Shown here piece after piece: positions 25,807 to 33,996 of a stretch of 64,000 nucleotides of DNA. The translations under genes were made by a program, and so were the position numbers. Each line of letters begins with the position of its first letter. The first letter of the stretch is position 1. Source of the DNA: Acidobacteriota bacterium (lineage in GTDB: Bacteria > Acidobacteriota > Vicinamibacteria > Vicinamibacterales > SCN-69-37); the NCBI GenBank assembly GCA_016716905.1, contig JADJUS010000014.1, positions 148,836 through 212,835 on the forward strand. Reading direction: 5' to 3'. Below the pieces are notes generated by a model. It ran no database searches and was not told the origin of the DNA. It worked only from the letters and a program-made list of their open reading frames with translations.

Positions 25807-26913
25807 ATGAGAGTGCAGAAATTCCTGATGGTGGCCATCGTGGCGAGTGTCGGCGCGATGGTCGCCTGCAGCGGCGAGAGCGGCCCCCGTTCGGTCACCC
25901 TGGGTGACTCCCCCACGGCGCCGGGGTCGGCACAGTTGACCGCGCCGACCCCCGAGTCGCCCGTCAACGACGCGCAGATTGACACCGTGCGCCCGACACT
26001 GACGGTACGCAACGGCTCGTCGAGCAGCAACGGCGCAAAGACATACGAGTTCCAGATCTCAGACCGCACCGATTTCCTTACCACGCTCGCAGCGCGGTCG
26101 GGTGTGGCCGAGAGCGCGCTCGGGACCACCAGCTACACCGCCGAAGCAGACCTGGCGCCCTCCACGCGTATGTATTGGCGCGCACGCATGAGCCAGGGCG
26201 GCGCCACATCGGCATGGTCGGCCACCGCCCAGTTCAGGACGAAGGTGGCGGGCTTCAACCGCCCTGGCGAACTCTACGATCCGCTGACCGGCGGCGAGAC
26301 CATTGGCACTCGCATCGGCGCCACCACGTTCCTGGGCACACGCGGTCTCCGCGTGGACGATGTCACGTCGTTTGTCCGCTATCAACTGGCGCTCACGCTG
26401 ACGTCGGGTGAAATCTCTGTGGAAGTCGAAGGCCTGGCGCCGAACAAGCCGAGCGAGAAGGCCCGCATCTTCTCCATGATGGACGGCACAGGCCGGCTGT
26501 TCGACAGCAAGTACCTGTTCAACGTGCAGTACCGCGGCATCCCCGGCAACCCTGACAACGCCATTTCGTACAAAGTGCTGATGGGCGATTCTTCCCTCAA
26601 ATATGAGCCCGACTTCGGGGCTCGTGCCGCAGGCGTTCGTTCACTCAATCCCAATACGACGTACCTGTGGACCGCGACGTGGGGCTCCACGTTCCGGCTG
26701 ACGGTGCGCGAAGGCGGCGCGACAGGCCCAATCATCTACGACCGGTCTGAGGCCACGCAGGGAACCTACAACCCGTTCCCCCATACGGTTTACCTCGGGG
26801 CGAACGACTCGAACATCGAGTCGGGCTCGTTTGCCGGCGCCATCTACCGCAACCTCTGGGTGGGCAGCGGCCCCAGGCCGGCGTCGTTGGGCTCGGCACT
26901 GTCGAGGCGCTGA
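25807..26913 (+). CDS. Lipoprotein with FnIII-like and LamG-like domains (paralogue of 18258)
   Basis: 368 residues. Signal with lipobox VGAMVAC (Cys21). An FnIII-like domain (~40-150) with TRMYWRARMSQGGATSAWSA is followed by a LamG-like beta-sandwich with YDPLTGGETIGTRIGATTFL, EISVEVEGLAPNKPSEKARI and TTYLWTATWGSTFRLTVREG, ending YRNLWVG. The sequence order matches 18258..19421 domain by domain, so a duplication is likely. It starts 67 bases after the radical SAM stop and precedes the nucleotidyltransferase by about 16 bases, so it is probably in one operon with them. Confidence 0.8.
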   Translation: MRVQKFLMVAIVASVGAMVACSGESGPRSVTLGDSPTAPGSAQLTAPTPESPVNDAQIDTVRPTLTVRNGSSSSNGAKTYEFQISDRTDFLTTLAARSGVAESALGTTSYTAEADLAPSTRMYWRARMSQGGATSAWSATAQFRTKVAGFNRPGELYDPLTGGETIGTRIGATTFLGTRGLRVDDVTSFVRYQLALTLTSGEISVEVEGLAPNKPSEKARIFSMMDGTGRLFDSKYLFNVQYRGIPGNPDNAISYKVLMGDSSLKYEPDFGARAAGVRSLNPNTTYLWTATWGSTFRLTVREGGATGPIIYDRSEATQGTYNPFPHTVYLGANDSNIESGSFAGAIYRNLWVGSGPRPASLGSALSRR

Positions 26914-26929
26914 GGCTTCCCGGCAGCTG

Positions 26930-27685
26930 GTGACGCGCGTTCTTTTGGTTCCGGCGGCAGGACTGGGCACCCGACTGGGCTCAGTCCTGCCGAAGGTCCT
27001 GACCCCCGTGGCGGGCCGCGCCATGATCGACCACATTCTCGAACGCTACCGGCACGTGGCCGGCGCCGCGGTCATCGTGGTGCACCCTGACAGCCACGCT
27101 GCCGTCGCACACCACCTGCAGGGTGACGTGACGCCCTTGGCGTTTACCGAACAGGCCGCGCCGACCGGGATGCTCGACGCCATCCTCGAAGCGCGAACAG
27201 CGGTACTGAAGTGGAATCCGGCGCGCGTCTGGATTACCTGGTGCGACCAAGTTGGCATTTCAGCCGATACGGTGACTCGGTTGGCGGCGATTGAAGCGGC
27301 ATCGCCGGACCTCGCTGCCATCATGCCCGTGGTCACGCAGCCTGTGCCCTACATCCACTTCGAGCGCGACGCAGACGGCCGCCTGGTGGCCGTCCGGCAG
27401 CGCCGCGAAGGCGACACCATGCCAGGGACGGGCACAAGTGACTCCGGTCTCTTCTCTCTCTCGCGTGAGGCATTCGAGAATCTGCTTCCTGAATACGCGC
27501 GTGCCGCCGAGCGTGGCGCGGCAACCGGCGAGCGCAACTTCCTCCCCTTTCTTCCCTGGCTTGCGGCGCGAACCACGGTGACGACGTTCGAGATTGCGGC
27601 CGAAGAGGCACAAGGCATCAATACGCCTGAGGACCTTGCCGCCGTGGAGTCGAGGCTTCGGCCGGCGTCCGGGGGCGCGCCATGA
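26930..27685 (+). CDS. Nucleotidyltransferase (sugar/choline-phosphate NTP transferase type)
   Basis: The start is the GTG at 26930 (VTRVLLVPAAGLGTRLGSVL); the open frame is longer but runs into the previous gene. 251 residues. LVPAAGLGTRLGSVLPKVLT is the classic G-x-G-T-R...PK signature of enzymes that join an NTP to a sugar- or choline-phosphate. WITWCDQVGISADTV replaces the usual DGD metal site with CDQ, and GINTPEDLAAVE is the C-terminal signature. Its stop overlaps the ATG of the next gene (ATGA), so it is translationally coupled to the GT2, perhaps making that enzyme's donor. Confidence 0.87.
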   Translation: MTRVLLVPAAGLGTRLGSVLPKVLTPVAGRAMIDHILERYRHVAGAAVIVVHPDSHAAVAHHLQGDVTPLAFTEQAAPTGMLDAILEARTAVLKWNPARVWITWCDQVGISADTVTRLAAIEAASPDLAAIMPVVTQPVPYIHFERDADGRLVAVRQRREGDTMPGTGTSDSGLFSLSREAFENLLPEYARAAERGAATGERNFLPFLPWLAARTTVTTFEIAAEEAQGINTPEDLAAVESRLRPASGGAP

Positions 27686-28383
27686 CGCCGAACCCGCGCG
27701 TCTCTGTGGTGATTCCTGCGTACAACGAGGACCGATTCATCGGACAACTCCTGGCGCAGATTCAGTCAGTGGACCTGTCGGCACTGGGGGTGACGCTCGA
27801 ACTCATCGTGGTGGATGACGGCTCGAAGGACCGTACCGCCGAGGTCGTGTCCGCGATTCCAGGCGTCACGCTCCTGCGCAAGGCGAACGGCGGCAAAGGC
27901 AGTGCGGTTCGCGCCGGCATTGGGGCGGCCACCGGCGACTACGTCCTGATCCAGGACGCGGATCTTGAATACGACCCGCGCGACTACGTCCCGATGTTCA
28001 CCGCGGCCTTCCGTGGGGGCGCGACCGTCGTGTACGGCAGCCGCTACATCGCGCATCGCGGCCCCTATCCCCAGCAGGGCCTGACGGCCTATCTCGGCGG
28101 CACCAGTCTCAGCCTGGTCTGCTGGGCATTCACAGGACGATATCTGACGGACACCGTCACGGCGCTCAAGCTCTTCCCGAGGGCACTGCTCAACGAACTG
28201 GCGCTCGTCACCTCAGGCTTCGAACTCGACCACGAGATCAGCGCCAAGGTCCTGGCGCGCGGCCACGCCATCGTGGAGGTGCCGATACGGTACTACCCGC
28301 GCAGTCGCGCCGATGGCAAGAAGATCGGCATGCGCGACTGGTTCATCGCCGTGCGCACGTTCGCGCGCTGGCGACGGGGGTAG
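27682..28383 (+). CDS. Glycosyltransferase family 2 (dolichol/polyprenyl-phosphate sugar synthase type)
   Basis: 233 residues. PRVSVVIPAYNEDRFIGQL, LELIVVDDGSKDRTAEVV (DDGS) and VLIQDADLEYDPRDYVPMF (D-x-D) are the three GT2 motifs. GRYLTDTVTALKLFPRALL and the IVEVPIRYYPRSRADGKKIG tail match DPM1-like enzymes, which load a sugar on polyprenyl phosphate. No membrane tail is present. The GT-C proteins of this locus would be suitable users of a polyprenyl-phosphate sugar. The start is coupled to the nucleotidyltransferase. Confidence 0.92.
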   Translation: MTPNPRVSVVIPAYNEDRFIGQLLAQIQSVDLSALGVTLELIVVDDGSKDRTAEVVSAIPGVTLLRKANGGKGSAVRAGIGAATGDYVLIQDADLEYDPRDYVPMFTAAFRGGATVVYGSRYIAHRGPYPQQGLTAYLGGTSLSLVCWAFTGRYLTDTVTALKLFPRALLNELALVTSGFELDHEISAKVLARGHAIVEVPIRYYPRSRADGKKIGMRDWFIAVRTFARWRRG

Positions 28384-28384
28384 A

Positions 28385-28417
28385 CTCGGGCTTGAGGAAC
28401 AGCCCGAGCTACGTTCC
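28385..28417. repeat. Hairpin repeat followed by the CTACGTTCC core
   Basis: An 8-base stem (ctcgggct / agcccgag, 28385-28392 and 28401-28408) with an 8-base loop tgaggaac is followed by ctacgttcc. The copy at 41530 has the same 8-base loop beginning tgag and the same ctacgttcc. It sits between the convergent GT2 and lipoprotein genes and could end transcription, although no T run is seen. Confidence 0.6.
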
Positions 28418-28433
28418 AGCCCGAGAAGACGCC

Positions 28434-29273
28434 TTACTTCAGGATGCGGCCGCGGGCCCGCATGCGGTTGCGCTTGATCGTCGCGATGCCGCCATCACCC
28501 GCCAGGTCATCGTCGAACCCGCTGGCGCACAGCCACCATCTCTGGGTTTCGTACACGGCGGTGAGAGGAAAATTTCCGGTGGTTGTCCCGATCTTGCCGG
28601 TCGGGAAATAGCGATCCATGAACCAGGCATCATTGTCCACACGGGCTGAATCAGTCCCGGTGAACACGACCTGTTGCCCATTCATACGCCGGTCCAGGAC
28701 CACGTAGTCACGGCGGTGGTTGATGAGGTCCTGCAGCTCATCGGCCCTGCCCTGTTTGCAGGGACCGTTCTCGCTGAAGTCCACCAGGCATCCAATCGGC
28801 GGAATGTCGGAGTGCCCGAACAGGTCCATCAGGAATCGGCGGCTGATCTCTTTCAACTCGGCGACCGAATCATGCACGCGGAACGGAGTGGCCTGGCCCA
28901 CGACCTTGAACTCCCGGTTTTTGCGGTTCTCGGTCACCGTCAGCGTAACGACGACGTCCACGCCCTTCTGGATGCCTGACGCCATGCGAAACGTCGCGCG
29001 TGCTCCGTTGCCGATGATGGTGCCGACGTTTGCGGCCCAGGCATAGGACAGATCCGCAACCGGCGTCTCGGCATCCTGGACCACGGCGACGAGCGGAATA
29101 TCCACGCCGGCTTCCCGCCGGCTCGTGGGCCCGGAGATCGACGCGATGATTGGCGGCGTCAACACTCCGCCGCCGGCCAATGGAATTGGAATCTGTCGCG
29201 GAGCGGTGGGACTCTGCCCACACCCGGCAGCGGCCACCATTACCGCCAACCCGGCGAGACGCCGACGCACCAT
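28434..29273 (-). CDS. Lipoprotein, PKD/Ig-like plus unrecognised C-terminal domain
   Basis: 279 residues. Lipobox AAAGC at about residue 18. After a Pro-rich linker comes a domain reading ADLSYAWAANVGTIIGNGAR with VVVTLTVTENRKN (~60-130), which is PKD or Ig-like. The C-terminal ~140 residues (IPPIGCLVDFSENGPCKQG and QTQRWWLCASGFDDDLAGDG-like) contain four cysteines; the family is not recognised. It starts 2 bases after the barrel gene upstream, so DedA, GT2, barrel and lipoprotein form one minus-strand unit. Confidence 0.7.
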   Translation of the reverse strand: MVRRRLAGLAVMVAAAGCGQSPTAPRQIPIPLAGGGVLTPPIIASISGPTSRREAGVDIPLVAVVQDAETPVADLSYAWAANVGTIIGNGARATFRMASGIQKGVDVVVTLTVTENRKNREFKVVGQATPFRVHDSVAELKEISRRFLMDLFGHSDIPPIGCLVDFSENGPCKQGRADELQDLINHRRDYVVLDRRMNGQQVVFTGTDSARVDNDAWFMDRYFPTGKIGTTTGNFPLTAVYETQRWWLCASGFDDDLAGDGGIATIKRNRMRARGRILK

Positions 29274-29275
29274 GT

Positions 29276-29971
29276 CTAGAACCGCCGCCCCATCCCGATG
29301 CTGATCCGCCGCACATCGGTGACATGGTCAGGCGTGTTGATCCGCGTCAACCGTACGCCCAAATCCAGGTACCACTTGTCGCCGAACACCAGGCCGGCGC
29401 CGGCGCCATAGGCCAGATGGTTGCCCGGCCCGAGCAGGTCACGCCCGAGCGTCACGCCGTATTGGCTCACGCCGGTCGTAATATCCCGAGCGTTCAGGAT
29501 GAACGTCGGACGGTATTCCACACGCCCCATACCCACGTCGGCCATGACGTACGGCCGCACACCCACCGTGGTTTCATGGATGTACCGCAGCCCGGCTGTC
29601 GCCACCCAGGCCGGCGCGTCAATGCTGCCGCTCGCCGGCTTCCCCTGCGTCTGCTGCAGATAGCTGGCGAAGGAGTTCACTTCATCCACGCGGCTTGAGG
29701 TGACCACGTCCCACATGCGTGTGGCACCCACAACCACCTGGACGTTTCTGCGCAACCGGATGCCAAACTCGCCCCCGGCGACCGGCGCGCCGTGATCAAC
29801 CACCTGGATACCCGACAACGCGCCGAGGAACCATTTACTCGTCGTATCGGCCTGGCGCACGGTCGGCGCTGTCCTCTGAGCCGGCGCAGCCGCCGCCGGC
29901 ACCGTCTGTGCCTGCGCGGCTCCGGCCAGCGCCAGCACGGTCATTCCCACAAGTCCTGCAACACACTTCAT
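29276..29971 (-). CDS. Outer-membrane beta-barrel protein
   Basis: The ATG at 29971 (MKCVAGLVGMTVLALAGAAQ) is preferred over the longer frame because it begins a proper signal peptide with cleavage near AQAQT. The ~230-residue protein has an Ala/Pro-rich linker followed by eight or so beta strands (KWFLGALSGIQVVDHGAP, EFGIRLRRNVQVVVGATRMW, GVTLGRDLLGPGN), ending RRISIGMGRRF, a barrel-type C-terminus. It lies in the same operon as the lipoprotein at 28434 and the GT2 upstream. Confidence 0.7.
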   Translation of the reverse strand: MKCVAGLVGMTVLALAGAAQAQTVPAAAAPAQRTAPTVRQADTTSKWFLGALSGIQVVDHGAPVAGGEFGIRLRRNVQVVVGATRMWDVVTSSRVDEVNSFASYLQQTQGKPASGSIDAPAWVATAGLRYIHETTVGVRPYVMADVGMGRVEYRPTFILNARDITTGVSQYGVTLGRDLLGPGNHLAYGAGAGLVFGDKWYLDLGVRLTRINTPDHVTDVRRISIGMGRRF

Positions 29972-29987
29972 CGGATTTTTGTCCCTT

Positions 29988-31013
29988 TCAAACATCTCTT
30001 GTAGACCGGGGCGCCGACGTTCTGGCCGGGTCCGAATCTTCGATCACTTGCCGAACGACGTAGATCGGCTTGCCCTGCGACTCGTGGTAGGTGCGCGCCT
30101 GCAATTCCGCGAGCAGGCCGATCGTCAGCAACTGCACGCCGGTAAACACGAGCAATACGCCAAGCAGAAGGATGGGTCCATCGGCCGACCACCCTCGCGT
30201 CAGGCGCATGTAGCCGAGGAACGCGAGCAGAACGCCGCCGGCGATGCCCATGATCGACCCGAACAACCCGAAGATCTGCAGGGGCCTGGTGGAATAACTC
30301 AGCAGGAACTTCACCGTCACGAGATCGAGCACCACCCGGATCGTTCGCGAAATGCCGTACTTCGTCCGCCCAAACTGGCGCGCGCGGTGATTGACCACGT
30401 GCTCGGCAATGCGGACGCCCATCTCGCTGGCGAGTGCCGGCAGGAAACGGTGCATCTCGCCGTACAGCTTCAGGGGCTTGACCACCTCGGCCCGGAAGAC
30501 CTTCAACGAACATCCGTAGTCGTTGAGCTTGACGCCGGTGGCCCACGAAATCAGCCGATTGGCGATCACGGACGGCAGGCGTCGGTTGATAAACGTGTCT
30601 TTGCGGTCCTTGCGCCAGCCGCAGACGATGTCGAATGCGCCGGCATCGCCCGGTGCCCCGCTGGTGCCCTTGCCTTCAATGCGCGCCACCATGGCCGGAA
30701 TGTCCCTGGGGTCGTTCTGCAGATCGCCGTCGGCGGTCGCGATCAACCGCCCGCGCGCGTACGCAAACCCCGCGGCGAATGCGGCGGTCTGGCCGAAGTT
30801 GCGGCGGAACTGGATCACGCGCAGTCGCGGGTCGCCGGCCTGCAGGCGACGAAGTATCTCGAACGACCCGTCGGTACTGCCGTCATCGATCAGGATCACC
30901 TCGAACGAACGGCCCCAGGCGCCGAGCGTCTCGGTGAATTCTCGGCACAACGCCTCGAGGTTTTCGGCCTCGTTGTACACGGGGATGACGACCGACAGGT
31001 CCACGGCGTTCAT
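29988..31013 (-). CDS. Glycosyltransferase family 2 with C-terminal membrane anchor (ArnC/GtrB type)
   Basis: 341 residues. The motifs are LSVVIPVYNEAENLEALC, EVILIDDGSTDGSFEILRRL, IATADGDLQNDPRDIPAMV and a GCSLKVFRAEV acceptor loop. Two C-terminal transmembrane helices (~245-310) anchor it, the layout of polyprenyl-phosphate glycosyltransferases such as GtrB and ArnC. It probably makes a lipid-linked sugar for the GT-C enzymes. The DedA-type gene ends 2 bases before its start. Confidence 0.93.
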   Translation of the reverse strand: MNAVDLSVVIPVYNEAENLEALCREFTETLGAWGRSFEVILIDDGSTDGSFEILRRLQAGDPRLRVIQFRRNFGQTAAFAAGFAYARGRLIATADGDLQNDPRDIPAMVARIEGKGTSGAPGDAGAFDIVCGWRKDRKDTFINRRLPSVIANRLISWATGVKLNDYGCSLKVFRAEVVKPLKLYGEMHRFLPALASEMGVRIAEHVVNHRARQFGRTKYGISRTIRVVLDLVTVKFLLSYSTRPLQIFGLFGSIMGIAGGVLLAFLGYMRLTRGWSADGPILLLGVLLVFTGVQLLTIGLLAELQARTYHESQGKPIYVVRQVIEDSDPARTSAPRSTRDV

Positions 31014-31014
31014 A

Positions 31015-31617
31015 TTATGCTGCCCGGCGGCGTCCCGAGCGCTGCCGCCATACGAGAACCATGGCCCCGGCGACCAGGCAGCCGGCCAGCATCCACCAGG
31101 CGAATGCGGCCATATTGTCTTTCACCAGTTGGGCCGCCGCTTCGCCGTACACCCGCGCCAGCCAGCCCTCGATGCCATATCTGAGGCCGCGGCCGATGAC
31201 CACCGACAGGGCGAACACACCGGGACCGAGCCCCCCAACCCCCGCCAGGAGGAGGAAGACCTTGTAGGGCGCCGGGGGCGGCAACATCGCCACCACAACA
31301 ATCGCCCACATCCCGTATCGCGCAAAAACCGCCCGAACCCTGGCGACTTTCTCGGGCTTGAAGCGCCGCGACAGGAAGGCCTCGCCACCCCGCCGGCCAA
31401 ATTCGTAGATCACCATGGACCCGACCACCGAACCCATCGTGGTCATGAAGGCGTAGTAGGCCCATCGGTCCGGGTGCTCGATGGTCTGCCAGATGATGAG
31501 CACGTCGCTCGCGTTCGGCATCGAGATGAACGAACAATCCACCGCCGCGAGGATGAACATTCCCACGCCGCCGAAGCGTTCGACAATCGGCTCCAGCCAG
31601 GCGACAAACTGATCCAT
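31015..31617 (-). CDS. DedA/VTT-domain membrane protein (YqaA type)
   Basis: 200 residues, four to five hydrophobic segments, with the early acidic loop DCSFISMPNASDVLIIW, the re-entrant glycine region GSVVGSMVIYEFGRRGGEAF and VAMLPPPAPYKVFLLLAGVG (the family's PP motif). VTT-fold proteins scramble or recycle lipids, including undecaprenyl phosphate for DedA members. Placement before a polyprenyl-phosphate GT2 makes a lipid-carrier recycling role attractive, but this is inference. Confidence 0.88.
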   Translation of the reverse strand: MDQFVAWLEPIVERFGGVGMFILAAVDCSFISMPNASDVLIIWQTIEHPDRWAYYAFMTTMGSVVGSMVIYEFGRRGGEAFLSRRFKPEKVARVRAVFARYGMWAIVVVAMLPPPAPYKVFLLLAGVGGLGPGVFALSVVIGRGLRYGIEGWLARVYGEAAAQLVKDNMAAFAWWMLAGCLVAGAMVLVWRQRSGRRRAA

Positions 31618-31659
31618 GTGGGTGGGGATTTGGGCGGGAAGCTACAATGACTCGCACAC

Positions 31660-33177
31660 GTGCACGCCACTGCCGTTGACAACCTGACCAGTATAGCTGA
31701 CGCCGCCCGGGCGCTGCGGATCACCCGGCTGGTGACGGTGTGTGCCGCCGTGGCGGGAGTCGCGGCCGCCCTCTACTACGCGCATCTCGACCTGACGCTC
31801 AGCCACTACGACGCACGCGGGCATCTGGTGGTGGCGCGACGCACGATCGACGGGCTCACGCCCGGCTGGCGGCAGATTGGCGCGGTCTGGCTGCCCCTGC
31901 CGCACCTGCTCAACGCCCTCCCCGTGCAGTGGGACTGGAGCTATCGCACGGGCTGGTCGGGCATCGCGCTGTCGGTGGGCTTTCTGTCCGCCGGGTTGGG
32001 CGCCCTTGCAGGCTGGCTATGGCGGGCCACCTCTTCGTGGGCCATTGCCATGGCCGTACCGCTGGTGATTCTCCTGAACCCGAACGTGCTCTACCTCCAG
32101 AGCACGCCCATGACCGAACCTCTGCTCTTCGGACTCTCGCTTGCCGCGCTCGTCTCCATGGACCGCTGGCTGCAGCGCCCTGAGCCAGAGCAAACGCTGC
32201 GCACCGGCACCGTACTCGCCGCACTGATGCTCACGCGTTACGAGGGATGGTTCATCACGACGGCCCTTGTTGCTGCGGCTTCAGTTGTGTCGATCCCGCG
32301 CGCCGCGCGTCTCGCGCTGTATCCCGCGGCTGCGGTCATCGCGTTCCTGTTGCTCAGTTGGGGAAGCACCGGCCAGTGGTTCGTGACGTCTGGATTTTTC
32401 GAGGCCAACAACCCGGCACTGGGCGATCTGGGTCGGGCGTTGAGTCAGGTAGCCGAGGGCGTCACCGAACTCGGCGGCCCGTGGTTGCAGTGGTTTGGCC
32501 TGGCCGGCGCGATCGCCTGCGTCGCGGCTGCCGGACAGGCGATCATGGCTCGATCGCGTGAGGGCATCGCGCGATCACTTCTGCCGCTCACATTGGCCGC
32601 GGCGGCTGCCCTGCCCGCGTACGCGTTCTTCAGCGGGCATCCGGTCCGCATTCGATACATGACCGCCCTGATTGTGGCCGTGCCGGTCATCGGCGCGTTC
32701 GCGCTCGCCCGGTTGCCCCAGCGGCTACACAGCCCGGCCGCCGCAGCTCTTCTCGCGTTCGCCCTCTGGATGACGCCCCCTCTGGACCAGTCGGCGCCGA
32801 TGGTGCGCGAGGCACAACGCGAGCAGCCCACAAGCGAAGCGAGGCGGGCCGTGACGGCCGCGCTGACTCACGTCTGGGACGGCTCCCCCGTCATGGCCAG
32901 CATGGGTTCACTCGGCCACTACATGCAGCAGCTCGCCGCGCACGGTTTCGAACTTCGCGATTTTCTGCACGAGGGCAACGGGGACCTGTGGACGGCAGCG
33001 CTTGCCGCGCCGCGGCCTTACGTGAAATGGATGCTGATTGAAGAATCAGCCGAGGGTGGGGATACGCTGGCCGCACTCGCGCGCGTGAATCCCGCATTCC
33101 TCACGGGATTCACGCGCGCCGCCCACGGCGGAGGTGTGGTGCTCTATGTCAGAACCGAATCTGGAAGCCGACCGTGA
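31660..33177 (+). CDS. GT-C-like polytopic membrane protein (ArnT/PMT-like)
   Basis: 505 residues, about eleven transmembrane helices. The first outer loop has LTLSHYDARGHLVVARRTI followed by QIGAVWLPLPHLLNALPVQ, matching the DxR/H-type acidic loop of ArnT/PMT-type GT-C enzymes. Periplasmic tail ends VVLYVRTESGSRP. The GTG at 31660 is the likely start; TACAAT at 31643-31648 lies 11 bases before it and no Shine-Dalgarno is seen. The 3' end overlaps the convergent barrel gene by 29 bases. Confidence 0.78.
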   Translation: MHATAVDNLTSIADAARALRITRLVTVCAAVAGVAAALYYAHLDLTLSHYDARGHLVVARRTIDGLTPGWRQIGAVWLPLPHLLNALPVQWDWSYRTGWSGIALSVGFLSAGLGALAGWLWRATSSWAIAMAVPLVILLNPNVLYLQSTPMTEPLLFGLSLAALVSMDRWLQRPEPEQTLRTGTVLAALMLTRYEGWFITTALVAAASVVSIPRAARLALYPAAAVIAFLLLSWGSTGQWFVTSGFFEANNPALGDLGRALSQVAEGVTELGGPWLQWFGLAGAIACVAAAGQAIMARSREGIARSLLPLTLAAAAALPAYAFFSGHPVRIRYMTALIVAVPVIGAFALARLPQRLHSPAAAALLAFALWMTPPLDQSAPMVREAQREQPTSEARRAVTAALTHVWDGSPVMASMGSLGHYMQQLAAHGFELRDFLHEGNGDLWTAALAAPRPYVKWMLIEESAEGGDTLAALARVNPAFLTGFTRAAHGGGVVLYVRTESGSRP

Positions 33178-33868
33178 AGTTCAGTCCGCTCAGGTCGATC
33201 TTCTCGGTCAGGAATCCTGAGTTGGCGCCCAGGTCTCCCGAGCCGAACTGATACCGGAACTCGGTGTTCAGCGCGTAAACGTCACCGCCCAGTGGCAGGC
33301 GCAGGCCGCCGAGCACCACAGGCGCCAGCGTCGTGCCGTTGGCGATATACCGATCGCGAAACACTGCGAAGTTGTCGTTGAAGTCCACGAACTCGCCAAT
33401 TTCCGAATACCGCCACCGCAGCGCGCTGATGCCACCGCCCAGGTACGGCTGCGCTTTGCCGGCACGCCCAACAGGCAGGAACCGGACGATCGCGGACATT
33501 GGCACCACCTGCAGTCGCAGGTCCTGCTCAATTTCCCGGCCGTTGTTGTTGATGTAGTCGGTGTAGACGCTGGGCACCGTGCGGCGGTAGTACCCTCCGC
33601 CCAGCGCCAGTTCCACGCGGTCGTTGAAACTCATGGCCCACTCGCCGAAGACCTGGCCTCCGCGGAAGTCCTTGATGTCGAACGAGAGCGTATTCAGGTT
33701 TTCGACCAGGACGTCATCGATATCGCGCGCGTCAAGACTGCGTGGCGAAAAGATCCCCGCGCCAAACCCGATCGAGTGCACCACCTGCGCGGACGCCGTT
33801 GCCGCGGTCCCGAGCACAAGCGCCACCGCTGCCGCGCCCATTGCTGCCCTCTGCATCATCCGACTCAT
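33149..33868 (-). CDS. Outer-membrane beta-barrel protein
   Basis: The ATG at 33868 is chosen because aaggagaatc stands just before it and a signal peptide with cleavage after ATASAQ begins there; a longer open frame lacks both. About 239 residues. The strands include HSIGFGAGIFSPRSLDA, RVELALGGGYYRRTVP, SAIVRFLPVGRAGKAQPYLG and a C-terminal LNFTVGFQIRF strand that ends in Phe, the barrel-assembly signal. OmpA-type or outer-membrane beta-barrel domain; function unknown. Confidence 0.78.
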   Translation of the reverse strand: MSRMMQRAAMGAAAVALVLGTAATASAQVVHSIGFGAGIFSPRSLDARDIDDVLVENLNTLSFDIKDFRGGQVFGEWAMSFNDRVELALGGGYYRRTVPSVYTDYINNNGREIEQDLRLQVVPMSAIVRFLPVGRAGKAQPYLGGGISALRWRYSEIGEFVDFNDNFAVFRDRYIANGTTLAPVVLGGLRLPLGGDVYALNTEFRYQFGSGDLGANSGFLTEKIDLSGLNFTVGFQIRF

Positions 33869-33996
33869 ACGATTCTCCTTGAACGGGCGCGTTCGTCGCG
33901 CCTGACTACCCCAGCAGCAGGATTGATGCCAATCGCAGCCGGGGGATTCTAGGCCGACATTCTCGAACCGGACCGGACTGCTGTCCCCTCGTGAGT

